33,216 nucleotides of DNA from Phaeoceros laevis. Its lineage: Eukaryota > Anthocerotophyta > Anthocerotopsida > Notothyladales. The notes below the pieces were generated by a model. That model worked only from the letters and a program-made list of their open reading frames with translations, was not told the origin of the DNA and made no database searches. Shown here piece by piece: positions 21,509 to 32,228 of this stretch. The DNA is taken from contig JBNGIQ010003331.1 of assembly GCA_049999765.1 (NCBI GenBank), forward strand, positions 1 to 33,216, in the 5' to 3' direction. Numbering within the stretch: the first letter of the stretch is position 1; each line of letters opens with the position of its first letter. Position numbers and translations under genes: made by a program.

Positions 21509-22419
21509 TGCTATGATGATATTATATTTTAGTTTCGTTGGTATATTTGACAAAAATATTTTTTTTGCAAGAAAAAGTACTAATGTAATTTTTTAAAATA
21601 ACACAAGACATGGAAATTGAGGTATAATATTGCATTGAGGATGACAGGCTCACATGTAGAATAATCCGAGTCGTTCTTGTAATCATATGGAATTTTGTTG
21701 ATGATGCAAGTGGTATCGCAAACACCAACTTTTTTGAGTTTGTGAAATAAAAAAAATCTACTGTTGATGCCAGTTGGCTGGTCAGCATAAAGCCCGGTCC
21801 ACGTAGTTATTAGTGAGTCTGTTGCATCTGGCCAGACTCACAAAGAGCGGACAAGAAGTGTGATTTGCTGTTTTGTCCACTCGAGCTGAGTTTACAAGGT
21901 TCAGCTGGCCACGCCACTGTACCAGCAATTCCTATGTTCCCTGCCCAGCAAACCCAATGCCTACAGTTTCAGCATATCCATCGGGGCCTGGTGACTCCGG
22001 ATCCATCTAGGCTCCACTCCAGGCTACAATGGCATCCTATTACCTTCACCCGAAGTTTTGGATTTTGCGCATTCTAGAGCTGGTGCCTTCTGGCCGAATG
22101 GAAGGAAACGAAGTGTCTTGTTGAAGTGTGAGATCGCCTCACGGTACCACCAGTTGCACGCCTGCATAGGAAGAAGCTAATTCCGCTTGCCTTGGGTTTG
22201 TGAGCAAAAACAGGTCCTGGAGCACCGACTTCAAAAGCTGAGACGATGAGCTTCTAACATCTGGAGACTGTCAGCTAACACCTCACCGACAGTCTGCAAA
22301 ATGGTGACTACTGCTTTTTCCGGTTGGACTTAATATGAAGCTTGCAGACTTGCGTAATGAGGTGAAGATCAGGTGTTTTCTTTTCCTCTTTGTATGAATA
22401 CCAGGAAGATTCCAGTCCG
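21509..22419. other. Intergenic region upstream of the NPF transporter
   Basis: The AT-rich island ends near 21780. After that the composition returns to that of the rest of the window and the remainder is probably promoter and 5' UTR of the NPF gene. A CAG at 22402-22404 could be the acceptor of a 5' UTR intron. No gene was supported. Confidence 0.45.
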
Positions 22420-25400
22420 ATGCAAAGTAAAGAGCTGCCCATGACGGAGGCAGATGCTAATAAGTACACAGGAGATGGCTCCGTGGATTACAAAGGAAGG
22501 CCAGCAGAGAGGACTAAGTCGGGGACCTGGATGGGAGTTCCCTTCCTGTTTGGTAAGTGAGGAGGGCAGACTGCCCCATGCCATATACATGTCGGCACAT
22601 AGCCTGCCTATGCGAAGCTTCTAGTTCGGGCGTGCACATGCTAACAGCGATGAATGAATCGATGACTCTTGCAGTTATGGTATGCCTGGACATGATGGCA
22701 AACTACAGCGTCGTCCTGAACTTGCAAATATATTTGATAGAGAAGCTCTTCCTGACTGCCCCAGAAGCCTCTCAGACTACAAATAACGTGATGGGCACAT
22801 CCTTCCTTTGCCCTCTGCTTGGCGGCTTCTTCGCCGATGCTTACCTGGGCCGATTCACGGGCGGTATCGTTTTCGGTCTCGTCCAAATGATTGTAAGTCT
22901 TAAACCCAACCTCCAGAGGCATCCATGTAGACCGAAGTCTGGAGAGAAACCCACACACTAGAGTGGGATTATGACCAGTAGTACTGTTGCAGGGAAGTTT
23001 TCTCCTGACAATTGCGTCGGCCGATGGCAAGCTAAAGCGCAAAGACCGCCACCACGCCAACAGGACTCAACTAGCAGTCCATTTCCTTGCGCTGTACACT
23101 ATGGCAGTCGGAAGTGGAGGAATGAGACCCTGCCTTTCCGCATTGGGAGCCGATCAATTCGATGAAACAGATCCCAAAGAAAAGACACTAATTCCGGCAT
23201 ATTTCACGTGGAGCTTCTTTTTTGGTGTTTCTGGTACTACATACTACAGCAGCTAGTAGCTCCAACCTTTCCTGCAGTTACAGCATGATCTCCTCCCTGG
23301 TTCAAGGTCCCTCACAAATGCAACTTGTCTTCTGTTTTCTGTTCTTCTGCAGGCGTTCTGTTCTCTATAACCCTCCTTGTGTGGGTTCAAGATAAGAACG
23401 GCTTCACAACTGGCTACGCCATAGCCACTATCCTCCTTTTCATGGGGTTAGTTGTTGTGAGCGTAGGTTCTCCATTCTATCGATACCAAAGGCCTCGAGG
23501 GAGCCCATTGACTCGCATCGCCCAAGTTTTTGTGGCTTCTGTCCGCAAAAGAAAACTCTCAGATGGCGAGCTATACGAAATTCCTCATCTGGCTACCAGT
23601 AAACTGGAGATTCTCCCACATACCCGCCAGTTCAAGTAAGTGAACTCACCTTGTTGCACATTTATGGTATTGGTCAAACATACGGTTGATCATGGACCCA
23701 TGTCCACTTAGCATTCTGAACCTATGTGCGTCAGGTGGCTCGACCGAGCAGCTATGATCAGCTCTCCGTTCAACTTGGGTGATAATGGGGAGGGCACCGA
23801 GGCTTCCATTCCTTCTGCCTGGAATCTGTGCACTGTCACACAAGTGGAGGAAGCAAAAATCCTTGTAAGGATGATTCCGATCATGCTTACAACCATTCTC
23901 CTCAGCACATGTGCAGCTCAATTCCCAACATGGATGATTTTGCAAGGAATGACCATGCACCGTAAGCTGGGTGATTTCGTCATCCCTCCTCCTTCCATCG
24001 GAGCCCTCGCCGTGGTGGCGATGGTGCTGGCTATCCCCTTGTATGATCGATTCTTTGTGCCACTTGCACGCCGATTTACCGGAAGCAGAAAAGGTATGTC
24101 GCGGAGACCCCGATAGATGTATTCATCTAGACCTGCTCATCAGTTGTCCTGTATCCTTGAAGTAACATTCGGGAGCTCTGTTGGCATATCCTGAACTCGT
24201 GCAGGTATCTCCCCACTGGTCCGAACAGGGGCTGGGCTAATGCTGGCTACGTTGTCCATGTTTATCGGAGGCTTTGTGGAAGGCCAACGCCGGCAAATAG
24301 CCTTGGAGCATCAGCTTGTAGACGTCGATCCAACGAAGCCAAGCAACGCTCTCCCAATGCAGATCTACTGGTTAGTTCCAATGCAGGTCACCTTCCTGCT
24401 GGGGGAATTCCTGGCCACAGTGGGCTTGACAGAGTTCTTCTACTCCGAAGCTCCCCGAGGAATGCGTACTCTTGTTGTGGGTGTCTCTGCGTCAACAACC
24501 GGGGTAGGATTTTACTTGAGCTCGGCCTTGATTTCCGCGGTGAACTCCTTCACTAAGAGGCATGGTGGGATGTGGCTCCCTGATAACATCAACCATGGAC
24601 ATCTGGATTACTTTTACTTCCTCCTCTTTTGCCTCGGCTCTCTCAACTTCATCCTATTCTTACTGGCATCACGCTGGTACTCACATCAGGCTGACATGAG
24701 CCACAGGGATACAGGGAACCTGAACAGTGCAACGAAGACTGGCCATCTCGTGGAAGTCATCCCGTTAGAGAGGATGGAACCTGAAGCTGTGCCGGGTTTT
24801 CAGCCAGTGCAAGCAAGTGAGCGGCTCCAAGCTACCGCAGAACAGACCTGGTCTCCACCTCGTACAGGGATTGGTTCTCCGAACGTTTCTTCTCCAGCCA
24901 GAAGCGTTGAGGCCAATGGGGAGTCCAATGAAGCCGGCAAGGAAGGTCAGGGCAATCGATTGTCTTTGGGTGTGTCCAGGCCACTGAGCATAGAAAGGCT
25001 GCCAAGCAGGCCAAGTCCAACAAGGTCTCTGAGCTTTGAGGCCAATGGTGAGTACTACGCAGCCGGTAAAGAAGGGCAGGGCAGGAGAGTGGCTTTTGGT
25101 CAGTCCAGCCCACTACGCAGAGAAGGGGTGCCAAGGAGGCTAAGTCCAGCAACCTCTCCGAGCATGAAAAGCAGCAGTATCCTGAGAGCAAGACTGAAAG
25201 AGGTTTTCAAGTCTGAAGAATTCATGGACAGTCCGAAGAGTGCCTTCATGGAACAGACTGGCAACAGGCAGCAGACTGAACTTCTTGACTCCCCGTCGGA
25301 AAGCAGAAGAGGTGCACTGCACGAGTTCCTGCGGGGAACTAGAGTTACGGACTCACCAGCACGGGTCACACCTGCTGATGAAGACCAGAAGGACAATCCC

Positions 25401-25556
25401 GACGTGACAAGGTTTAAGGCACCTGACGTCTGGAGCTCCGATGATGAGGGTGTCAGCTTGACTGATTTTTCTTTCATAAGGGAGCACTTCAAGCGCTTCA
25501 ATGACATCGACTCGGTGGTGCAACGGAGCTCCTCGCTGGAAGGTATGCCACCTTAG
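22420..25556 (+). CDS. NRT1/PTR family (NPF/POT) transporter with long C-tail
   Basis: This is a 12-helix major-facilitator transporter; NPF members carry nitrate, peptides, hormones or specialised metabolites. Exons are 22420-22552, 22675-22892, 22993-23233, 23353-23635, 23735-24093 and 24205-25556 (2,586 nt, 861 residues), all in phase. Typical NPF blocks are present: DGSVDYKGRP, LLGGFFADAYLGRF, GSGGMRPCLSALGADQFDE, FKWLDRAAM, PTWMILQGMTMHRKLGDF, FFYSEAPRGMR and HLDYFYFLLF. Among NPF subfamilies the match feels closest to NPF4, with low certainty. The ExxER proton-coupling motif of helix 1 is absent (VMVCLDMMANY, around 45-55). After the last helix (about residue 568) comes a 294-residue hydrophilic tail with SP-rich segments and a 43-residue duplication (from 647 and 690). 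Most NPF proteins have about 550-650 residues. The substrate cannot be predicted. The start is an ATG about seven codons ahead of the conserved N-terminal block. Confidence 0.93.
24909..25166 (+). repeat. 129-bp in-frame tandem repeat in the NPF tail
   Basis: The sequence starting GAGGCCAATGG at 24909 recurs at 25038, a spacing of 129 bases or 43 codons. Encoded copies begin EANGESNEAGKEGQGNR and EANGEYYAAGKEGQGRR and continue with similar SxPL...RLPSRPSP or PRRLSPAT ends. Keeping the frame while diverging suggests the repeat is translated. Confidence 0.85.
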
Positions 25557-26305
25557 TCCTGGCACTCTCTTGGCCCAGAGTCCCAGACCACTTTTCAGAG
25601 GTATGACCTCAAGCCCAGCTAAATTGGTTGGAGCTCGGACCTCCATGGACCTTCCACAAGGAGTATGGAGATAAGATACCTTAATGTAGTCAAGGAATTC
25701 AGAGTCGGAGTCCGAGTGCCTAAGCACTTGCAGGGACAGAAGTGCATGATGCATTCCTCGTCAGCTCTTACTACCTCCCGCATCAAATTTCATGACAACA
25801 GAAGAATTACCAGCGCAGTATCACAGTGTCCTTCCCAAAGTGTCTAGGGCTCGCGTAACAAACGCAAGACCGCGAACCCGATGATGCCTCAGAGAAAGTA
25901 AAGAGAACGGCTCGCCCACCTTCGTGCAACACAGGATGTCGCGAGGCTGTTCATGTGCTCACTATGAGGCTACTACTAACAAAGTAGCCATAGATGGAGC
26001 AGGTCTTGGTACCTCTTGTTTGTACAGTTGTAACACATCCACAATTGTGTACAAGTTTCAAGTGCTGCGCCTACTGCCTGAAACAGCTTTGCGGAATGAA
26101 AATCTTCATTGCACCTCTGTCGAGTTTGGATCTTTCATTGTGTAAAACTGCCCTTCTTAGGAGCTGAAATAGCGGACAATGGAGCCCTAATCAAAGGGCC
26201 GTTTTGGGCAATATGTGGAACGGACCTTCCTCGGGAGGAAGCTCGAAGGCTTGAGCTGGTATACATTCCGTGTGAAGACGCCCCGATTGTGAGCCGGAGT
26301 TGCTA
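25557..26305. other. Spacer between NPF and eIF2A genes
   Basis: These 749 bases hold the NPF 3' UTR and the eIF2A promoter and 5' UTR, both genes reading rightwards. No ORF with family resemblance and no repeat was found. Confidence 0.5.
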
Positions 26306-29300
26306 ATGTCGCTTCTTCCTCTCAAGCTCCTGGGTACGTTATCAGCTTTTCTGAGTTTTCTTGTCCTCATGCTGTGGAATAATGTGTTTGGCTTGATGCT
26401 ATGCAGTCAGGGGTGAAGAGGGGCTCTCGCTTCTGGCTGTGCCCCTTGCTGATGGGGACCCTGTATCCGTGATTGACAGGTGAGCTTAGGTGATGCTCAT
26501 GATTCTCATCTCAACGAACGCATTACATCGTGTTTGAAGTGCTGGGTAGATTTCTGTTCTGAAGTACGCTTGAGTGACGGTATCTGTACCATGTGGCATC
26601 TATCAGGGTACCTTGCAGAGCTGCAGTTTTTAGCGCGGATGGGAGCAAATTGGCCATTGCCAGTGGTGATGACGTGAAAATTTTAGATACGGAGTCTCTG
26701 AAAGAAATCATTAGCCTCTCAGTGCCTGCTGTCAAAGCAGTTGCTTTCTCTCCTCGAGGATCCTATTTGCAGACTTTTCAGGATCCATCTGGGGAGCCTA
26801 AGAACGTGAGGGTGTGGGACTTGTCGACAAGGACAGCCGTTTTGCAACAATCCCAGAAGTTTATGTCCAGCTCTACTTGGTTTGTTTCTTTACTTGATAT
26901 ACATTCTATATATCTGTTGACCAGCTGTGTTTCTCTTTGAAAACTAGGTGACTGCAGTAGGCTTTTTTCTTGAATCTTACCACTCTTCTGGAGTGATGTT
27001 TTCATGGCCTCACCTCCACATCCAACTTTTCCAAGGTTCTTAACGATACATTTTGTGTCGGGTGGCTACGGTGGTTGGATCCTGTCAGGCCTTCAATTCA
27101 ATTCAGTGAAGATGAGACTGTAGCCTGTCGGCTGGTTACTAATGAAGTTCACGTTTTCGATGGAACGGATTTTTCAAAAGGAATAGTAGATCGGCTACGC
27201 GTGACAGGTCTTACGGGTTACCAACTGTCCTTCTCTCCTCCATCACATATCGCTGCTTATGTTCCTGAAATCAAGGTGAGCCTGGGAGCGTTTTTTTATT
27301 GTCTATTCCCTGGTTTAGTTGAAGACGGACACCTGTCAGTAGCTTGCCCCATAACTGGTGCGTGATTGCCTGATTCAGGGCGCCCCAGCTTGTGTAAAGG
27401 TGTTCAGCAGATTGCAGCTGAGCCAAGGGATCCCGGTTGGTCGACGAAGCTTTTACAAATCAACATCTGCTAAATTATTGTGGAATCGTGGCTCCACTGG
27501 TGTACTCATCGTAGCACAATCAGATGTTGACAAGTCTAACCAAAGTTACTATGGGGAGAGTCGGCTACACTACATAACCAGCAACGGAGCATTTGAGGGG
27601 ACTGTTCCTTTAAGTACTCACGATAAGCATCTTGTGTAACATTGTTTCATGAACGTGGTATGTTGTTGGTTGCATGCGGTCTGGAGATGTACTGCTCATG
27701 TCTATCTCTAGCAATGTTCTGCTCTGCTGTAGGAGACAGACATGGTGGCCTTGTTTGTTGCAAGAGGAATGCAATTGCAAAATTTTGCTCACCTTTGGAA
27801 CCAGGTGTTGCTGGAAGCATACTGATAGATGTGATCTCCCTGCAGAGGATGGTCCAATTCATGGCGTGCAGTGGTCCCCCTCTGGTCGGGAGTTTGTGGT
27901 TGTGTACGGCTGTATCCTACCAGAGACCACTTCGTTGCACCTTAGAATAGTTTCTTGTTTAGAGTGATCTAGATGTGTAGCCATATTGTAAGTGCAGCGT
28001 GTTTGAGCTACTGGGACTGTATGTTGACTCTTTGATCTTATCTTATTTTCCTTCATAAACTACTCGATGACCAGTCATGCCTGCCAGATCAACGTTGTTT
28101 GATGCGAACTGTAAACCTCTGTTTGAGTTCGGCACTGGGCCTTACAATACTGTACAATGGAGTCCGCACCATGAGTGTATCCAATATGTAGCTTTCCTTG
28201 ATTGCCTGCATTTGACTGCAAATCTATGTGTAGTGCAACATTGCTTCTGATGAACTCGGTTTAAGTTTTTGGTCTCTGCTAGCTGCTATGCCCATTGCAG
28301 TTATGGATTGTAGAGGAGGTCATACTGGCTTTCTACTTAACTGTAACTTCTTTAGTAATCTGCCTCGCAGGATTTGGCAACTTACCGGGTGACATGGTAT
28401 GCCCCCCAAGATTAAAATGCAATGTTTCAAGTTGGATGACACATTGGAGCATTGGGCAGACTTTGACGATTTGACATGTTTTCTGTTTAACATATGTAAC
28501 ATGTAGGCATTCTGGGATCGTGGCAGTCTGAGGGCCCTTGGAAATGCAAAAGCGCCATGTTCAGTGACATGTGAGTGGTCAGGTGATGGCCAATATTTAA
28601 TGACAGCAACCACTGCCCCTCGCCTGCAGGTTGACAATGGGTGAGATTTTGGGGCCAGCAATGCTATGCTCTCAAGGTTGAGGACGTTTTCAGCAGGGTC
28701 TGATGCTCTGATTGCAATGGAGGATCTTGTTGCGGGAACAAAAGGTTAATGTTTTCTGCCTGATCAGGATCAAGATATTCAAGCACAATGGATCTCTAAT
28801 ATTTCAAAGGGCGTTTGTGAAGTTATATCAGGTTATAAGCTGCGAGAACTTGCATTTTTCGCTCATCGTAGGCACCTAGTGTAGTGAATATTTAGCTCGG
28901 CTTATTGGTACCTTATTTTGAATCTCTAGAGGTGATGTAGAACTAGGAACTAGTTGTGATGAGTGTGTTTGTGGTCTTGTTGCCTCCTGGTGTGAGGCGT
29001 ATACTAAGTGGCTGCTCTTGTTTACATTAGTCCCTGTCAGGTCATTAATATCATCTTCTATTGTATCTCTTAGGCTGATTGGCAACCAACAAGTGTGGTG
29101 CCCTCCGAGACACCAGCAGCACCCGAAACGGAAGCCCCAGTGGTCCCCAAGCGAATAGCGGAGACCAAGCCTCCGAGCAGTGAGTTGGGATAGAGATGTC
29201 TTTGCTGTTCTGTCAACCGCAGTGATACTGCCTTGTTGTCGTCACCCTGAAATGTTGTGCTTTAGTCACTCGCTGGACTTATTCTTTCTTAAATTGTTGA

Positions 29301-29671
29301 ATGCTGCAGGTGGGAAGCCGGCTGCTTATCGACCACCGCATGCTCTGAGTGCAGACGCTGTGAAGTCTCAGGTTCACTTATCTGACAGTCTTGGGCTAAA
29401 TCTTGACTTTCAAGGATTGCATTTTTTTTATCACTGAATTGACCGAGATGTTGGGTTCTATGACAGTTATTCGGAGAAGAATCGAAGGCGAAAGGGGCCG
29501 AGAGGTATGTGTCTTTGACTTGATAATACTTCCGAGCTGGATTCATGTTAAGCTCTAAACCTTTAAAGGTCCTGGAAAACTTAACCCGTTGTCTTGGATG
29601 TCAGTAAAAGTGCGCTCAAGAACAAAAAACGGCGAGAGAAGCAAAAGGAGCTGAAAGGAAGTAACGTTTGA
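26306..29671 (+). CDS. EIF2A: Eukaryotic translation initiation factor 2A (eIF2A)
   Basis: eIF2A is a cytosolic beta-propeller protein that can deliver initiator tRNA to the 40S subunit independently of eIF2. Exons read are 26306-26333, 26407-26479, 26607-26879, 27089-27275, 27379-27613, 27846-27911, 28075-28176, 28371-28396, 28507-28640, 28768-28831, 29074-29179, 29310-29371, 29467-29504 and 29605-29671. Landmarks are FYKSTSAKLLWNRGSTGVLI, SNQSYYGESRLHYI, DGPIHGVQWSPSGREF, CKPLFEFGTGPYNTVQWSP, GFGNLPGDM, TTAPRLQVDNG, KLYQADWQP and the basic C-terminus SALKNKKRREKQKELKG. These match the plant eIF2A order. Junctions keep phase except between 28176 and 28371, where a segment equivalent to about eight residues (the GRFLCLA region before GFGNLPGDM) is missing. 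A micro-exon, an unusual splice site or a local defect could explain this. The expected size is near 490-500 residues. Confidence 0.93.
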
Positions 29672-30599
29672 CGTTGCGAACAGCTAAGAGCTGCACGGCG
29701 TAAGTTTCGGATACGTTAGTAGCGTGCATTAGGCAAATCTTCTAGTTCTGTTGAGCTTGGATTCGCTTAACCTCTCACCCACCGTTAGGCCACTGTGTCT
29801 CTCACATCGGAGCTGTTCACCAGCTGTTACTGTACAAGGCTGAGCAGCCTACAGCAATCCACTTGATGGGCCCAGATCACATACCCTGCTTAGGAAAATC
29901 ATCAAAGGTTTAAGCAAGGCTTTCTGCTGATTTGGTGCAATTTCTGAACTGACCAGGTCTTCCAAGGTAATGCACAACAGTCCTTTTAGTGACTTGGTGA
30001 ATCAGAACTGGCGTAAACTTGAAAGAATTCAGAATTCGACCTGTTCACCAGGACGAACATATAAACTGGACAGCATCCAAGCCTGTGGGCTGCAGTGGGC
30101 AGCGGCGTCCGTGGAAGCACTCCTCTTCTCCCAATCTTACTCCTCTCACACCTACTAGACTATTCAATGTGACTTCACGTTCAGGATGTCAAAGCGATCC
30201 GCCTAACAATCTTGCGTGGCTACAGGCGTGACACATGACTTGGTTACGTACCATTGTCAGCCAGTAGTGCTCTTGCGCGCGTCGAAATTCTGCCTAAGTT
30301 TCCGAAGCTTCTTTTTTGCTTGCAATTGGAAACAAGAAAAGCGGAGCTTGCACATGTAGCACCTGTAGGTACCTCTGACACACAAGCATTGAAAGAAATC
30401 TGGAACAATCATTTGGACGAAGGTGGCCTGCTAACCAACTGGTCGATGTCGACATCGACGTACATCCAAGCAAAGACAAGTTTCCAAGTAAGTTTTGGCT
30501 AGCGTACTGTAGCTAGCTAGCTAGCTGCATTTATACCCCGGCCGGTTTAACACTGCTGTTTTGTGGATGAAGAATTTGGGACACAATTAATTCGTGAAG
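29672..30599. other. Convergent intergenic spacer
   Basis: This spacer lies between the 3' ends of the eIF2A and dioxygenase genes. It contains a short TAGC tetranucleotide run near 30512-30526. No coding region or RNA gene was supported. Confidence 0.5.
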
Positions 30600-32228
30600 C
30601 TATATAGATGGATGATGCTGGTCCAGTCGGAACTTGTTGAGAACTGTTTTGCCATCGGGGCCCTTGTCGGTGAGTGCTAGGAGATACTCTTTGAATGTGA
30701 AGGCGCCATAAAGTGCAGGGTGTTCCTTTGTGACGAGGCCAGGCACAGGTGACAGAGTCTGGCTCATCTCCGGTGTGTAAAATGTGACAATTGACAAGCG
30801 AGGCTTGTGGATGTTGACAAGCGCTCTATGATCAATACTGGGGTACTTGTCGTTTGTGAGGACCTGCCATCAAACGAGTACAGACCTCAGTGAGTCTTCA
30901 CCCTATGTAGCTGGTCACAGACGTGGCCTTCAAGCATTTGAGAGAGAGAGAGAGAGTGATGACCAGTATCTCTATCTGGCTCTAGAGAGCTTTGAGAAAA
31001 CATTTGACGAAATCCATTTGTGGTTCCAAAGCAGTAATTAGTAGGCAGCTAGCATTCATAAACTGTCGGAAATGTGAAATCTTCCAAAACTTGCCTGCAC
31101 AGCATCCGCCAAATTGATGACAAAGGCAGAGGGGATAGGGTCCACAGAGATCCACTGGCCATCTTTCTTGACTTGCAAACCTCCCACCTCATCTTGCTGC
31201 AAAACAGTAAGAGCTCCCGAGTCCGTGTGGCTCTTGATTCCCAGAGCCAGCTCCGGTTCCGGGCAGGGAGGGTAGTAAACGAAGTGCAAGTGCTGCTCAC
31301 CGCTGGCTTTGTCAAACGCGTGGGAGGGAAGACCAAGGTTCTCGGCCATCAAGGAAAGCAGCTTCTGCGCAAGACCAGTGACCGCACTGTGGTATGCAAG
31401 CACAGTCTCCCTGCTGATTCATTGATGAATTAATGCCTTGGAATCATGTTCCACACTGGTCAGTGACAAGTCAGGAAACAACAATGAAATGATCTGAAAC
31501 CGCGCTTGAAATATTTCTCGAAATCGGTGATCAACAAATTAAAGAATGAGATCCTTGGAATCAACTTTCAAGTGATGAAAGAAAGCCATGCATCCATGGA
31601 AATCTTGAGATATGCCATTGGATGTTCCTTCCTCAGGCTGGCCTTACTTGTAGAGGGGAGGATTGTGCGGCCACGTTCCCGTGTCCGCCTCCCAACCGGC
31701 TGAGAAGTAGTGGCGCACAACATCCCTCCAGTCGAGAACTGCATCGCGGCTGGGGTTGAAGCTGGTCCCAAACTTGCCCGCACACCGGTGCCGGCCTGCC
31801 TGTGCCTTGAGCTCCTGCTGCTTCTCCTCCAAGGGTAGAGCGAACAGTTTCTGGGCCACTTCCTTCATACTCTGCATCAACGATGCGGGCACGCCATGGT
31901 TCACCACCTGCAGCCGTACGCCGCGCGGGTGAGACAGGCCGACCACGAAGACTTGAGGAAGGCTTGCAATTACAATCTTAAGCTTGCGCACCTGAAAGAA
32001 TCCCCACTCCCTGCAAGCTTGATGGATGGAGTCCAAGGTGGTGGCTCGATGGCCATCCAATTTGGAGAGGTCTATGACGGGGATGCTGAGCTTCAATTTC
32101 TCAACGTGCGCAACCGGCTCTGTCGACGTCCTGCTGGGCCTCTCCTCCTGTGGCCTCACGTAATTCTTGGGCAGCTTCACGATGCCGCTATCGACTAGTG
32201 ACTGCACTCCAACACCTGGGCCTTGCAT
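30600..32228 (-). CDS. 2-Oxoglutarate/Fe(II)-dependent dioxygenase (plant DOXC type)
   Basis: Enzymes of this cytosolic class hydroxylate or desaturate hormones, flavonoids, coumarins, alkaloids or salicylate, using 2-oxoglutarate and oxygen. Exons are 31992-32228, 31648-31907, 31095-31410 and 30600-30863 (1,077 nt, 358 residues), in phase. The N-terminal block LPKNYVRPQEERPS and IPVIDLSKLDG are typical. Iron ligands are His227 and Asp229 (KSHTDSGALTVLQQD) and His283 (SIDHRAL). The 2-oxoglutarate-binding RxS is Arg293 and Ser295 (PRLSIVTFY). The length is normal for the family. The intron after exon 3 begins GCAAGT, a GC-AG intron. The frame is open upstream of ATG 32228 but only with a non-ATG codon, so 32228 is chosen. 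The class is certain; the substrate is not, because SRG1-like, DMR6-like and F6H-like members share these motifs. Confidence 0.94.

Noticed and set aside
24832-25507. Minus-strand ORFs of 119 and 135 codons over the NPF tail
   Set aside because: They are shadows of the real plus-strand exon 6; their apparent repeats only mirror the 129-bp coding duplication.
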